Source: Clostridia bacterium | GTDB lineage: Bacteria > Bacillota > Clostridia > Christensenellales > Borkfalkiaceae | DNA: 36,500 bases | Direction of reading: 5' to 3' | Assembly (NCBI GenBank): GCA_017457215.1 | Contig: JAFTHU010000012.1 | Coordinates: forward strand, 1 to 36,500 | In this document: piece after piece, positions 26,555 through 33,848 of the stretch | How the letters are laid out: each line of letters opens with the position of its first letter | How positions within the stretch are numbered: position 1 is the first letter of the stretch | Made by a program: the position numbers and the translations under genes | The notes under the pieces: model-generated | Database searches by the model: none | Seen by the model: the letters and a program-made list of their open reading frames with translations, nothing else | Told to the model about the DNA's origin: nothing

Positions 26555-27043
26555 TTAAAGCAACGCTTGCAACGCCGCGTCGTCCGCATTGATTTTGTCT
26601 TGCATTGCCTTCTTATAATCAGCCAGTTGCGCGGAAATTTCAGGATACTTTATGCCGAGAATCTGCAACGCCAAAAGTCCTGCATTTTCACCGCCGTTTA
26701 CCCCTACGGTCGCGACGGGAATCCCCGAAGGCATTTGCACGATGGAAAGCAAGCTGTCTAAACCACCCATCATATCAGTTTTTACGGGCAGCCCAATTAC
26801 GGGCAACGTCGTAATCGCGGCGATTACTCCGCCAAGATGCGCCGCTTTTCCCGCCGCACAAATTAAAACCTCGATACCGCGCTCTTTTGCAGTCGACGCA
26901 AACTCGTGTGCTTCGTCCGGCGTACGGTGTGCGGATATAACGCGAACCTCCGTTTCCACTCCAAATTTTTTCAACACGGAAACCGCGGGCTTTACCACGT
27001 CAAAATCCGATTTACTACCCATCAAAATACCAACTTTACCCAT
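26555..27043 (-). CDS. purE: N5-carboxyaminoimidazole ribonucleotide mutase (class I PurE)
   Basis: 162 residues. It moves the carboxyl group of N5-CAIR to give CAIR. Class I signatures are Met-Gly-Ser-Lys-Ser-Asp at 8-13 (Ser10 and Asp13 bind the substrate) and Ser-Ala-His-Arg-Thr-Pro with the catalytic His39. The Leu-Asp-Ser-Leu-Leu-Ser-Ile-Val-Gln-Met-Pro block completes the set. A class I enzyme normally needs PurK to make N5-CAIR, and no purK lies next to it, so it must be elsewhere or absent. GAGAGGA precedes the ATG. It is the first enzyme gene of the operon, behind an attenuator-like leader. Confidence 0.96.
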   Translation of the reverse strand: MGKVGILMGSKSDFDVVKPAVSVLKKFGVETEVRVISAHRTPDEAHEFASTAKERGIEVLICAAGKAAHLGGVIAAITTLPVIGLPVKTDMMGGLDSLLSIVQMPSGIPVATVGVNGGENAGLLALQILGIKYPEISAQLADYKKAMQDKINADDAALQALL

Positions 27044-27359
27044 AAAACATCCTCTCCGATTGTATTTTTTTAATCAAAAATGGAGCGCAATTTTTATTGC
27101 ACTCCACCCTTAATAATGCTATTTTTGCGCGAAAAAGCGTGTTTTACTCCTACCGAAAGAAGCCCGCATATCCCTATCAGAAATCTGCGTGCGGAAAACG
27201 TCGTATAACCCTTTTGTTTTCCCGTTACTTCGATACCTTGCATACCGTAGCCCTTCTCTTTCGCTCGTGCTTTTTTCTTATCTTTTTCGCCCCTAGATTT
27301 TTGCGTGCGCTGCCTCGCTCCTCGATAGCAGCAATTTTTAAACGCCGTTTCCAACATAC
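27044..27359 (-). promoter_or_regulatory. 5' leader of the purine operon
   Basis: About 315 nt are transcribed from the promoter at 27366-27394 before purE. The leader contains a hairpin with a 7-bp stem (27193-27199 with 27216-27222), a possible GCTGC/GCAGC hairpin close to the 5' end, and an intrinsic terminator at its 3' end. I see none of the conserved cores of the purine, ZTP (pfl), PRPP/ykkC or T-box leaders, so no riboswitch class is assigned. One frame is open from an ATG at 27357 to a stop at 27094 inside the terminator loop. An inner ATG at 27243 has AAGG before it (49 codons), so a leader peptide is possible. Confidence 0.6.
27076..27106 (-). terminator. Intrinsic terminator inside the purine leader (attenuator)
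   Basis: On the minus strand an 11-bp stem with one G-U pair, TGGAGTGCAAT (27106-27096) with ATTGCGCTCCA (27091-27081), has a 4-nt A loop and is followed by TTTTT (27080-27076). The purE ATG is only 33 bp further on, and no second promoter with a -35 box lies between. The operon must therefore be expressed by read-through or antitermination. Confidence 0.8.
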
Positions 27360-27365
27360 AAAAAT

Positions 27366-27394
27366 ATTATACATAAAACAGAGCCGCAAGTCAA
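27366..27394 (-). promoter_or_regulatory. Promoter of the purine operon
   Basis: On the minus strand TTGACT (27389-27394) and TATAAT (27366-27371) are 17 bp apart, one of the best promoter matches in the window. Transcription would start near 27359. Its strength contrasts with the terminator placed before the first enzyme gene. Confidence 0.85.
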
Positions 27395-27436
27395 GTATTT
27401 TCATGCAAATTTTCAGCCCGCAAAAAGATTATACCT

Positions 27437-27474
27437 AAAAAGGAGCTCTGCCTTATAAAACAAAACTCCTTTTT
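27437..27474. terminator. Weak bidirectional terminator
   Basis: AAAAAGGAG (27437-27445) pairs with CTCCTTTTT (27466-27474) around a 20-nt loop. Only four of the nine pairs are G-C, so it is weaker than the others. It lies about 30 bp after the stop of the sugar isomerase gene and before the purine promoter. Together with 27360-27503 this fills the gap; nothing else was seen there. Confidence 0.5.
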
Positions 27475-27503
27475 TTCTCTTTATTAAATTACTTTCTTGT
27501 TTC

Positions 27504-28361
27504 TTACTCTTTTACAAACGTATCTCCAATCTCTTGATAACCCGCTTTTGCAAGTAAATCTTTCATTGCAGCAACGGCAGCATCAAAGGATTCCGTAGAC
27601 GTTTTATACGTAAATTTATGCTTCATTACCGTTTTATCAATATGAGAATATCCCTCAAATACAGCCAAATGCGGCTCTAATGTAAAGGTCTTTTCCCCGT
27701 CAATGCTACTTAAAATATCCCCGATTTTGCCATCGCCTTGGCCAGCAGGCACAAGTTGGTCTGTTTCAGCAATAACGTCTTTTACGTGATAGTAATCAAT
27801 TTTCCCCGCAAAGATTCTCTGCGTATCCTCTGCCTTTTCGCCTACTTGCAAATAGTTGGCAGGATCGTAAATATGACACAATCCCTCTACGTTTTCCATA
27901 ATATCCAAGACGCGCGAAGCGATATCGCCATAAATATCTTTTTCGTTTTCATGATGCAATTTTACGCCGTATTCCTTTGCAATTGCTACCATTTTCCTTA
28001 AACGAGAAATTACTTCGTCACGGCTGTCGTACGCTTCAAAAAAGCTGAACATACGAATTTTATCCGCGCCCAAAATATTCGCAAGCGAACAGGTATGACG
28101 CAAAAGTTTTTCCACTTCTTCAAAACTGTCTTGAATTTTCGATTTTCCAATCGGCGAACCAATCGACCAAACCTGAATACCGTTGGCGTCTAATTTTTCA
28201 CGAATCTCTTTCGCTTCTTCTTCCGTCAATGCCGTAACGTTTTTTCCGTCCACACCGCGCATTTCCATATATGGAATGTTATTACGCTTCAACGCCTCAA
28301 TTTGGCCCTCTAAAGAACTTGCCGCTTCATCACTGAATGCACAAAGTTTTACTTTAACCAT
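27504..28361 (-). CDS. Sugar phosphate isomerase/epimerase family TIM-barrel protein
   Basis: 285 residues, the usual length of this xylose-isomerase-like barrel family. The expected metal ligands are visible at strand ends: Glu138 (in His-His-Glu-Asn-Glu), Asp166 (in Tyr-Asp-Pro-Ala-Asn-Tyr), His192 (in His-Val-Lys-Asp) and Glu229 (in Leu-Glu-Pro-His). Val-Pro-Ala-Gly-Gln-Gly-Asp-Gly follows the His loop, as in sugar epimerases of the family. No signal peptide, so cytoplasmic. GGGGAGG lies seven bases before the ATG. It has its own promoter and closes the carbohydrate group on this strand. The substrate cannot be fixed; related proteins act on keto-sugars and inositol derivatives. Confidence 0.87.
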   Translation of the reverse strand: MVKVKLCAFSDEAASSLEGQIEALKRNNIPYMEMRGVDGKNVTALTEEEAKEIREKLDANGIQVWSIGSPIGKSKIQDSFEEVEKLLRHTCSLANILGADKIRMFSFFEAYDSRDEVISRLRKMVAIAKEYGVKLHHENEKDIYGDIASRVLDIMENVEGLCHIYDPANYLQVGEKAEDTQRIFAGKIDYYHVKDVIAETDQLVPAGQGDGKIGDILSSIDGEKTFTLEPHLAVFEGYSHIDKTVMKHKFTYKTSTESFDAAVAAMKDLLAKAGYQEIGDTFVKE

Positions 28362-28424
28362 TATAAATCCTCCCCAATAACTCTTTTCCTGTGCTCCGCT
28401 TTAAAAAAGCACATTTACTCTTTT

Positions 28425-28452
28425 ATTATATCATATTTTTTGCACTTGTAAA
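28425..28452 (-). promoter_or_regulatory. Promoter of the sugar isomerase gene
   Basis: On the minus strand TTTACA (28447-28452) and TATAAT (28425-28430) are 16 bp apart, with TGA before the -10 box (extended -10). The leader would be about 57 nt. Confidence 0.75.
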
Positions 28453-28466
28453 GATTTTTGCAAAAA

Positions 28467-30032
28467 TTACAATCCATAATTGTTAAAACGATCTTCGTAA
28501 AGATAAGGTTTTTCAGACAAACGATTTAACAACATAACGGGAATAGCCTCTACGTGATATCTGCCGTATTCTTCCACTAAAATCAAAATTCGGTTATGGG
28601 CAGAAATCTTTTCAGGTGCTGTAAGCACGATTTCCGTCGGTAAACAGTTAAAGGTGTTTTCCGTAATACTCATCCAGAACGGAACGTATACGTCAAACTC
28701 CTCCGCGTTCGCCGTCCAGCCCTCCGGCATAATCAACGATACTTTGATGTTATGCGGTTGTTGCCCAAATGCTTTCAAACGGTTTTGGAACATAATCGAA
28801 ATGCGTTTTTGTTCACCAGCAACCGCATAAGGCCCGCCGTGAACGGTAACCAACGCATACACCGCACCGCAATTTTTCACAATTGTATTCGGCGTTTTAA
28901 GAGAAAGCAAGGACGCCGCCAGCTCTTCCGATTCTTCACTCTGTCCATAAGGCAAAGCAAAGTATGTTATTTCCTCTGCGGAAACTTCCGTAGCCTCGTC
29001 TTTCACAAAAACAGGCGTTTTCGCAAAATGCCCTTTCATTTGTAAGGTAACGGTAGGCGCAAGCGTAGTAACCTTTTCCGTGAGTTTAGTACAAGTGCCC
29101 ACAAACGGGAATGCCGTTCCTTGGTTTATACTGCACGTAACGATTTTATCCCCGATATATTCCTCCCAATCTTGAGAAATACCCGCCGTGCCTTTCATAA
29201 TACCCAAAATAGATCCAACCGTACCGGCGGTACAATCAGTATCGTCGCCGCAGTTCACCGCAAGCAACATAGATTTTTTGAAATCGCCCTCGCCATACAA
29301 AATACCCAGAATAGCGTAGCCCACGTTAGAGGGCGCGGAGAACCAACCGTCGCCGATATCGTAATTCTCTTTTAAAATTGCATCACGCGCATCCATAGCA
29401 GGAACACCGTTATCATAGCAATCCAACAAAAGACGAATCGTGCGCGCCATTCTGCTTTCATAAGGAATTTTCGCAAGCCCAATTTCAATCAATTTACGAA
29501 TATCCGAAACCACAAACGCAGCACTCTCCAATGCAGCAACGAACATTGCCGCATACGTACCTTCGCCGTTGCCGTGATCCACCTTTGCGTCCTCGATTGC
29601 ATATCTTGCCGCCATATCGGGTTGTGCAGGAAATAACGTCGCCCAAATCTCGGTGCGAATCCACGCGCCGTTAGAGTGCTTTAAACGCCAGTTGTTTTCC
29701 GTTTCGCCCGTAAGCGGCGGAATAATACCCAGCTCCATATTGCGCCGCGCAATGGCATATTCCCCTGCGTACATGGTAATATAAGACAGCCAATAATCCC
29801 CCAGAACTTCTGCCGTGAGATGTTTCGGACCTTCTATTTCCATTGCGTGTAACCAAACGAGTTGCAAATCCAAATCGTCGTTGGGAAGGGGTTCGCCTTT
29901 TGCCGTTGAAAACCCCGTAATATTCAATTTTTTACGCACGCCTTCATAGGGGCCCCCCAACGTGCCGCCTATGTTTTTACCAATCCAGCAAGCTTTTACT
30001 TTATCTTTGTAGGATGCGTAATTTAATTTCAT
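28467..30032 (-). CDS. ADP-ribosylglycohydrolase family protein with extra C-terminal domain
   Basis: 521 residues. Residues 1 to about 310 are the all-helical ADP-ribosylglycohydrolase fold: Gly-Gly-Thr-Leu-Gly-Gly-Pro-Tyr-Glu near the start, acidic Asn-Asp-Asp-Leu-Asp at 51-55, and Asn-Cys-Gly-Asp-Asp-Thr-Asp at 260-266. These provide the two-magnesium site of DraG/ARH enzymes. The remaining 200 residues are beta-rich and unassigned; DraG itself is about 300 residues. Family members remove ADP-ribose from proteins, but many clostridial ones lie in sugar gene clusters, so an N- or O-glycoside substrate is as likely. It lies between an AGE epimerase gene and a sugar isomerase gene and has its own promoter. 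The ribosome binding site is mediocre. Confidence 0.85.
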   Translation of the reverse strand: MKLNYASYKDKVKACWIGKNIGGTLGGPYEGVRKKLNITGFSTAKGEPLPNDDLDLQLVWLHAMEIEGPKHLTAEVLGDYWLSYITMYAGEYAIARRNMELGIIPPLTGETENNWRLKHSNGAWIRTEIWATLFPAQPDMAARYAIEDAKVDHGNGEGTYAAMFVAALESAAFVVSDIRKLIEIGLAKIPYESRMARTIRLLLDCYDNGVPAMDARDAILKENYDIGDGWFSAPSNVGYAILGILYGEGDFKKSMLLAVNCGDDTDCTAGTVGSILGIMKGTAGISQDWEEYIGDKIVTCSINQGTAFPFVGTCTKLTEKVTTLAPTVTLQMKGHFAKTPVFVKDEATEVSAEEITYFALPYGQSEESEELAASLLSLKTPNTIVKNCGAVYALVTVHGGPYAVAGEQKRISIMFQNRLKAFGQQPHNIKVSLIMPEGWTANAEEFDVYVPFWMSITENTFNCLPTEIVLTAPEKISAHNRILILVEEYGRYHVEAIPVMLLNRLSEKPYLYEDRFNNYGL

Positions 30033-30085
30033 ACACTCAACCGCCTTTATTATTTCTATTATATCGCTTCTTTAAAGCCGTATTT

Positions 30086-30114
30086 ATTATAACACAAATT
30101 TTTTTATGTGTCAT
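30086..30114 (-). promoter_or_regulatory. Promoter of the ADP-ribosylglycohydrolase family gene
   Basis: On the minus strand ATGACA (30109-30114) and TATAAT (30086-30091) are 17 bp apart, with TGT before the -10 box (extended -10). The leader would be about 47 nt. No terminator was found for the epimerase gene upstream, so read-through is also possible. Confidence 0.78.
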
Positions 30115-30160
30115 TACATCAAAATTGCAGATATATGCTCTAAAATTTCATTTAAGCCTA

Positions 30161-31372
30161 TTAAAGCAATGCGGGCAGGTCTTTTTCCCAGTTTTCTAAA
30201 ATTTGGTCGCATAAAATCAAACAACGCAATAAATGATACGGTCCTTTCCACAGCGAACCTTTTTGTTCGTGCGAAACCGTACCGTCGCGATGCAAATAGC
30301 CGTACCATTCGCCAAATTTTTCATCAGGGAAATGCGAGAATATGTACGCGTGCAACTTTTCATACCATGCCGCATATTTTTCATCACCCGTAATTTTATA
30401 CGCAACGAGCGTCGCAATCAAAGCTTCGTTATGTACCCACCAGAGTTTCATATCATGCTCCAACTGTTCGCAGGGTCTGCCGTACAAATCGCGGAAATAA
30501 TAAATTCCGCCGTATTCCTGATCCCAACCAATATCCAATGACCAATCCAAAATATTAAGCGCTTGTTTTAAAAGTTTTTCATTGCCCGTTTGCACAGCCG
30601 CATTCATCAAGAACCAAGAATTTTCAATAGAATGTCCGGGATTGATGGTACGTCCCACGGGATTATCCAAAATACTTCCGTCGACGTATACCGTTTCCAA
30701 CACGCACTTGTGTTCTTCCTTATAATGCAAACGCATCATATCATCTACAATTTTCGCAATAATCTCGTCGTAATACGCATAATTTCCCGTAATACGTCGC
30801 AAAGTCTGTGCCGAGCTTACCAAAACCATCGGATTTGTATTAGAATGCAAAGGACGAATTTCTGCGTTTTCTTTCGGCGTAATTTTGAACGGGTCTGCCT
30901 TTGGATCGCAATACATTGCCCACATAAAATCAAAATATTTTACCGCTAAATCCAAATCTTCTTGATTTTTGCGGAGCAAATAATATTCTGCAAAACCTAC
31001 CGTCAAGAAACTTTCCGAAAAGAAATAACGGCGTTTGCGCAAAGGTTGCCCGTCTTGCGTTACCGTGAAAAACATTCTGCCGTCGGTATCGATACAATGT
31101 TCCTTGATAAATTTTGCCCCTGCATCCGCCGCACTTGCCCATTCTTCTTTCACGCCGTATACGTTACAAAGTTTGGAAAAAGTCCAAAGACATCTGCCTT
31201 GAAACCAAACGCTCTTATCGTTATTGTAAGATTTCCCCTCACGGTCTACGCTGGTAATAAAACCGCCGTATTTCTTGTCTATCAAATCGGATTGCATCCA
31301 AAACGGCTCTACGTCGTTAAAAAGCGTATCGTGATAAAATTTGTTTAATTCTTTAATTCTTGCAAGTTCCAC
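30161..31372 (-). CDS. N-acylglucosamine 2-epimerase (AGE) family protein
   Basis: 403 residues, the family length, an (alpha/alpha)6 barrel. The two catalytic histidines of AGE are at His247 (Asn-Pro-Gly-His-Ser-Ile-Glu) and His380 (Gly-Pro-Tyr-His), close to the positions 248 and 382 known for the porcine enzyme. His314 and Glu316 (Trp-Trp-Val-His-Asn-Glu) also belong to the pocket. Family members epimerise N-acetylglucosamine to N-acetylmannosamine, or isomerise mannose, cellobiose and other sugars. The start is GTG with AAGGAG eight bases before it, overlapping the DUF4127 stop region. The gene is 15 bp after DUF4127, so the two are co-transcribed. Which sugar it acts on cannot be told. 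Confidence 0.9.
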   Translation of the reverse strand: MELARIKELNKFYHDTLFNDVEPFWMQSDLIDKKYGGFITSVDREGKSYNNDKSVWFQGRCLWTFSKLCNVYGVKEEWASAADAGAKFIKEHCIDTDGRMFFTVTQDGQPLRKRRYFFSESFLTVGFAEYYLLRKNQEDLDLAVKYFDFMWAMYCDPKADPFKITPKENAEIRPLHSNTNPMVLVSSAQTLRRITGNYAYYDEIIAKIVDDMMRLHYKEEHKCVLETVYVDGSILDNPVGRTINPGHSIENSWFLMNAAVQTGNEKLLKQALNILDWSLDIGWDQEYGGIYYFRDLYGRPCEQLEHDMKLWWVHNEALIATLVAYKITGDEKYAAWYEKLHAYIFSHFPDEKFGEWYGYLHRDGTVSHEQKGSLWKGPYHLLRCLILCDQILENWEKDLPALL

Positions 31373-31387
31373 TTTTATTTCTCCTTA

Positions 31388-32881
31388 TTACTTTTCTTCC
31401 ATAATTAAACCGACTTCAAACATTCTGCGCCAAGGCAAATAACACTCGGCAATTTTATATTTGTCTGCGACTTCGGGATAATTTGCGTACATATAATCGT
31501 TTAACAATTCTTCAATACGCGCGCTTACTTCCCCGCGCTGTACCTTTGTATCTTCATATTTGTATCCCATCTTTTCCACTTCATAATCCCAGACGAGTTT
31601 TCGAACATATGCACAATATCCGATATCTTCGTACATACGTTCCGCCGTGAATTTGCGGTGCGTGGGCGTATCACCGTAAAAATAACGCAGAATCGCTTGA
31701 CAAATAACCGTTCCCAAAGTATTTGACGAAGTATTCCAACCTGCGTACCCCCACAAATTTAAGAACCCTATTTGCGAAGTGATTCTTTCGCAAAGACGCA
31801 CGTCTGCACCGTTACAATAAGCGATATCGGCAACGGCGACCCCTTTTCCTGCCTTTACAGCCGCTTCCATCCGTTCTACAAACGCAAACAAATCCCGTTC
31901 GTAATACTGTCTGCCGTGCGGTTGTGAAATATTTTGCACTTTTCCTACGGGAAGATTGCAAAAGAGCAAGATATCCGCCTCATCCTCGTTCTCGCACTGC
32001 ACGCCGCCTGCGCTGGCAATTTGTGCGGCAATACTCTTATAAACCGCCCGATCCTCGTATAACGGAATAACGTTTTTACATTCTTCCTTGGGGTATATCG
32101 GGCAAATTTTAGGCGCATAGCCTTCCATATCCGCTACACAGCGCGCAAGCAAAGACATACCACCCTCGTCCGCGCCCGGATAAATCGCTACGTTCAAATT
32201 TTTTTCCGCAATCATCAAACGCACCTTTGCCTGATCCATCGCCGTAAATCCGCACGGGTTGGAATCGTCTTGCAAAATTACAAACGAATCAAACACAGAG
32301 CCAACCAAATCCAAGGTTTTCATGAACAACGAAATATTACATTCTCTACGGGTCAAATAATCGTCTAAATAGGGCTCAACGACCTTTAAGCGAGCCTTTT
32401 CGGCAAGATATTCGGCTTGCGTAATTTTCCCATCCTTAAACTTATGCTCGTTTTGTCCGTATTCAAATATCTCTAAACCGCAAATACCGTAATAATCGGG
32501 CTCTTCGTCCGCGTCCGAATAGCAGGGACAACGCATCACAAGGGAAAAACCGTATATCGTCATCTTGGGGTTACGGTCTTTGAGTTGCTTCAAAACAGTT
32601 AACCGCTCTTCCAAGGTTTCACGGGAAAGATTGTGCAAGCGTGAGGGAATAATCCCACCGTACAAAAGTGTGTCTATTGCAATAACAAGATAATCGGCAT
32701 CCATACATTCCCGCTCTAAAAACGCTTTGATTTTATCATAGTCCGCGGGGATTTTTTTATCGCCCATTTCTTCCAAGGTAGGACGAACCAATCGGAAATT
32801 TTTATTTTCTTCGCTTAAAAAACCGACAAACGAATAATTACAAGGTCTTTCATCCAATGGCAAATATACAATCTTTTTCAT
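31388..32881 (-). CDS. DUF4127 family protein
   Basis: 497 residues. It starts Pro-Leu-Asp-Glu-Arg-Pro-Cys-Asn (8-15) and has Ile-Asp-Thr-Leu-Leu-Tyr-Gly-Gly-Ile-Ile-Pro-Ser-Arg around 70-82. These are the signature stretches of DUF4127, a soluble Firmicutes family of unknown activity that often lies in sugar-use clusters. A cluster of Asp/Glu/Cys residues around 115-130 could be catalytic. GGTGG precedes the ATG. It is 10 bp after the esterase gene and 15 bp before the epimerase gene, in one operon. The conserved acidic residues would suit a hydrolase, but that is a guess. Confidence 0.85.
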   Translation of the reverse strand: MKKIVYLPLDERPCNYSFVGFLSEENKNFRLVRPTLEEMGDKKIPADYDKIKAFLERECMDADYLVIAIDTLLYGGIIPSRLHNLSRETLEERLTVLKQLKDRNPKMTIYGFSLVMRCPCYSDADEEPDYYGICGLEIFEYGQNEHKFKDGKITQAEYLAEKARLKVVEPYLDDYLTRRECNISLFMKTLDLVGSVFDSFVILQDDSNPCGFTAMDQAKVRLMIAEKNLNVAIYPGADEGGMSLLARCVADMEGYAPKICPIYPKEECKNVIPLYEDRAVYKSIAAQIASAGGVQCENEDEADILLFCNLPVGKVQNISQPHGRQYYERDLFAFVERMEAAVKAGKGVAVADIAYCNGADVRLCERITSQIGFLNLWGYAGWNTSSNTLGTVICQAILRYFYGDTPTHRKFTAERMYEDIGYCAYVRKLVWDYEVEKMGYKYEDTKVQRGEVSARIEELLNDYMYANYPEVADKYKIAECYLPWRRMFEVGLIMEEK

Positions 32882-32890
32882 AAACCACCA

Positions 32891-33685
32891 TTATTTATTT
32901 AAAATGTTTTGATATGCAACAAAATACCGTCTGCCCAAAATATGTAACGATTCCCGACAGAAATGAATATCATCGCCATTACCGTTCTTTTGGTCGTTTG
33001 ATAACAAATCCGCCGTTTCCACATAACGCGCGTTACCGCTTTCCGATACCACTTGTTGAATTTTTTCTAAAATCGGAGTGCAAATATCAAGGTTTTTACT
33101 TTTCCAATCGTTGACAAATTCGCCTGCAATAAAGGGGATTTCTTTCCCGTAACGGGTACGCACGCCGTTTAACAGCGCCGATAACTGTTCTTTATAAATC
33201 TCGGGAGAATTATTTTCAAATGCATCGTGTTCCCCTTGATGCCACAAAAGACCTACTATACGGTTTTCAGAGTTTAACGACAAGGCATAATCCGCTAATT
33301 CTAACATCTTTAAATAAAGAATATCTTGCAACCCCCATTGTTTTTTCTTAAAACCTGTACCGCCAACGCCCGCGCGGATAATTAAAAGCGCTCTGTCATC
33401 AGCTAACAATCCTGCCTTTTCATATTCTTCCGCAAAGGTAAGAGAAAAATCGCCCAATATACCGTTTTCCCCCTCGCGTTCTTTCGCTGGTTCGATTACA
33501 AAGGGTTTATCTAAATAGGTGATTTTCATATTTTCTTCTGTAACCACCACTTCTTTTTCCGCATACAAATAATAAACGTTCGACGAGGGAATTAACTCCT
33601 GCGAAACTGCGCCGACGCCGCAGCCCTCGGCATTCGATTGCCCCGCTTGTATGATAATATCAAATTTTTGTTTTTGAAAGCCCAT
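32891..33685 (-). CDS. Sialate O-acetylesterase-like carbohydrate esterase
   Basis: 264 residues from the ATG at 33683-33685, chosen because AAGGAA lies seven bases before it and a longer TTG start (33751) lies upstream of the promoter's -35 box. The SASA/SGNH-type motifs are visible: Ser17 in Gly-Gln-Ser-Asn, Trp148-His-Gln-Gly-Glu at 148-152, and Asp238/His241 in Asp-Asp-Ile-His. Family members remove acetyl groups from sialic acid or from plant polysaccharides such as xylan. No signal peptide is visible, so it likely acts on imported sugars. First gene of the operon with DUF4127 and the AGE-type epimerase, which would suit an acetylated amino sugar as substrate. Confidence 0.85.
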   Translation of the reverse strand: MGFQKQKFDIIIQAGQSNAEGCGVGAVSQELIPSSNVYYLYAEKEVVVTEENMKITYLDKPFVIEPAKEREGENGILGDFSLTFAEEYEKAGLLADDRALLIIRAGVGGTGFKKKQWGLQDILYLKMLELADYALSLNSENRIVGLLWHQGEHDAFENNSPEIYKEQLSALLNGVRTRYGKEIPFIAGEFVNDWKSKNLDICTPILEKIQQVVSESGNARYVETADLLSNDQKNGNGDDIHFCRESLHILGRRYFVAYQNILNK

Positions 33686-33713
33686 AATATTCCTTAAAAA
33701 ATTTTTTTCTTTT

Positions 33714-33742
33714 ATTGTAACACAGTCCATTGAAAAAAGCAA
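33714..33742 (-). promoter_or_regulatory. Promoter of the esterase-DUF4127-epimerase operon
   Basis: On the minus strand TACAAT (33714-33719) with TGT before it (extended -10). The -35 candidate TTGCTT (33737-33742) matches only three of six bases, at a 17-bp spacing. The leader to the ATG would be about 20 nt. Confidence 0.55.
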
Positions 33743-33787
33743 GATTTTCAATGATTTTTTTTGCTGTTAAAATGAAAATAAAAGATA

Positions 33788-33812
33788 AGAGTCGGGCAAT
33801 TTGCCCGACTCT
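33788..33812. terminator. Intrinsic terminator after the beta-helix protein gene
   Basis: A 12-bp perfect inverted repeat, AGAGTCGGGCAA (33788-33799) with TTGCCCGACTCT (33801-33812), forms a stable hairpin. On the plus strand it is followed by CTCATTTTTT. On the minus strand the tail is TTATCTTTTATTTTC, enough to end the gene whose stop is at 33849. Confidence 0.85.
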
Positions 33813-33848
33813 CTCATTTTTTAAATCGCTACTCGATTTTTTCACGTT

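Noticed and set aside
27044-27075. A second promoter for purE after the leader terminator
   Set aside because: TACAAT is present at 27059-27064 but no -35-like hexamer lies at 16-18 bp upstream; the region there is the terminator stem.
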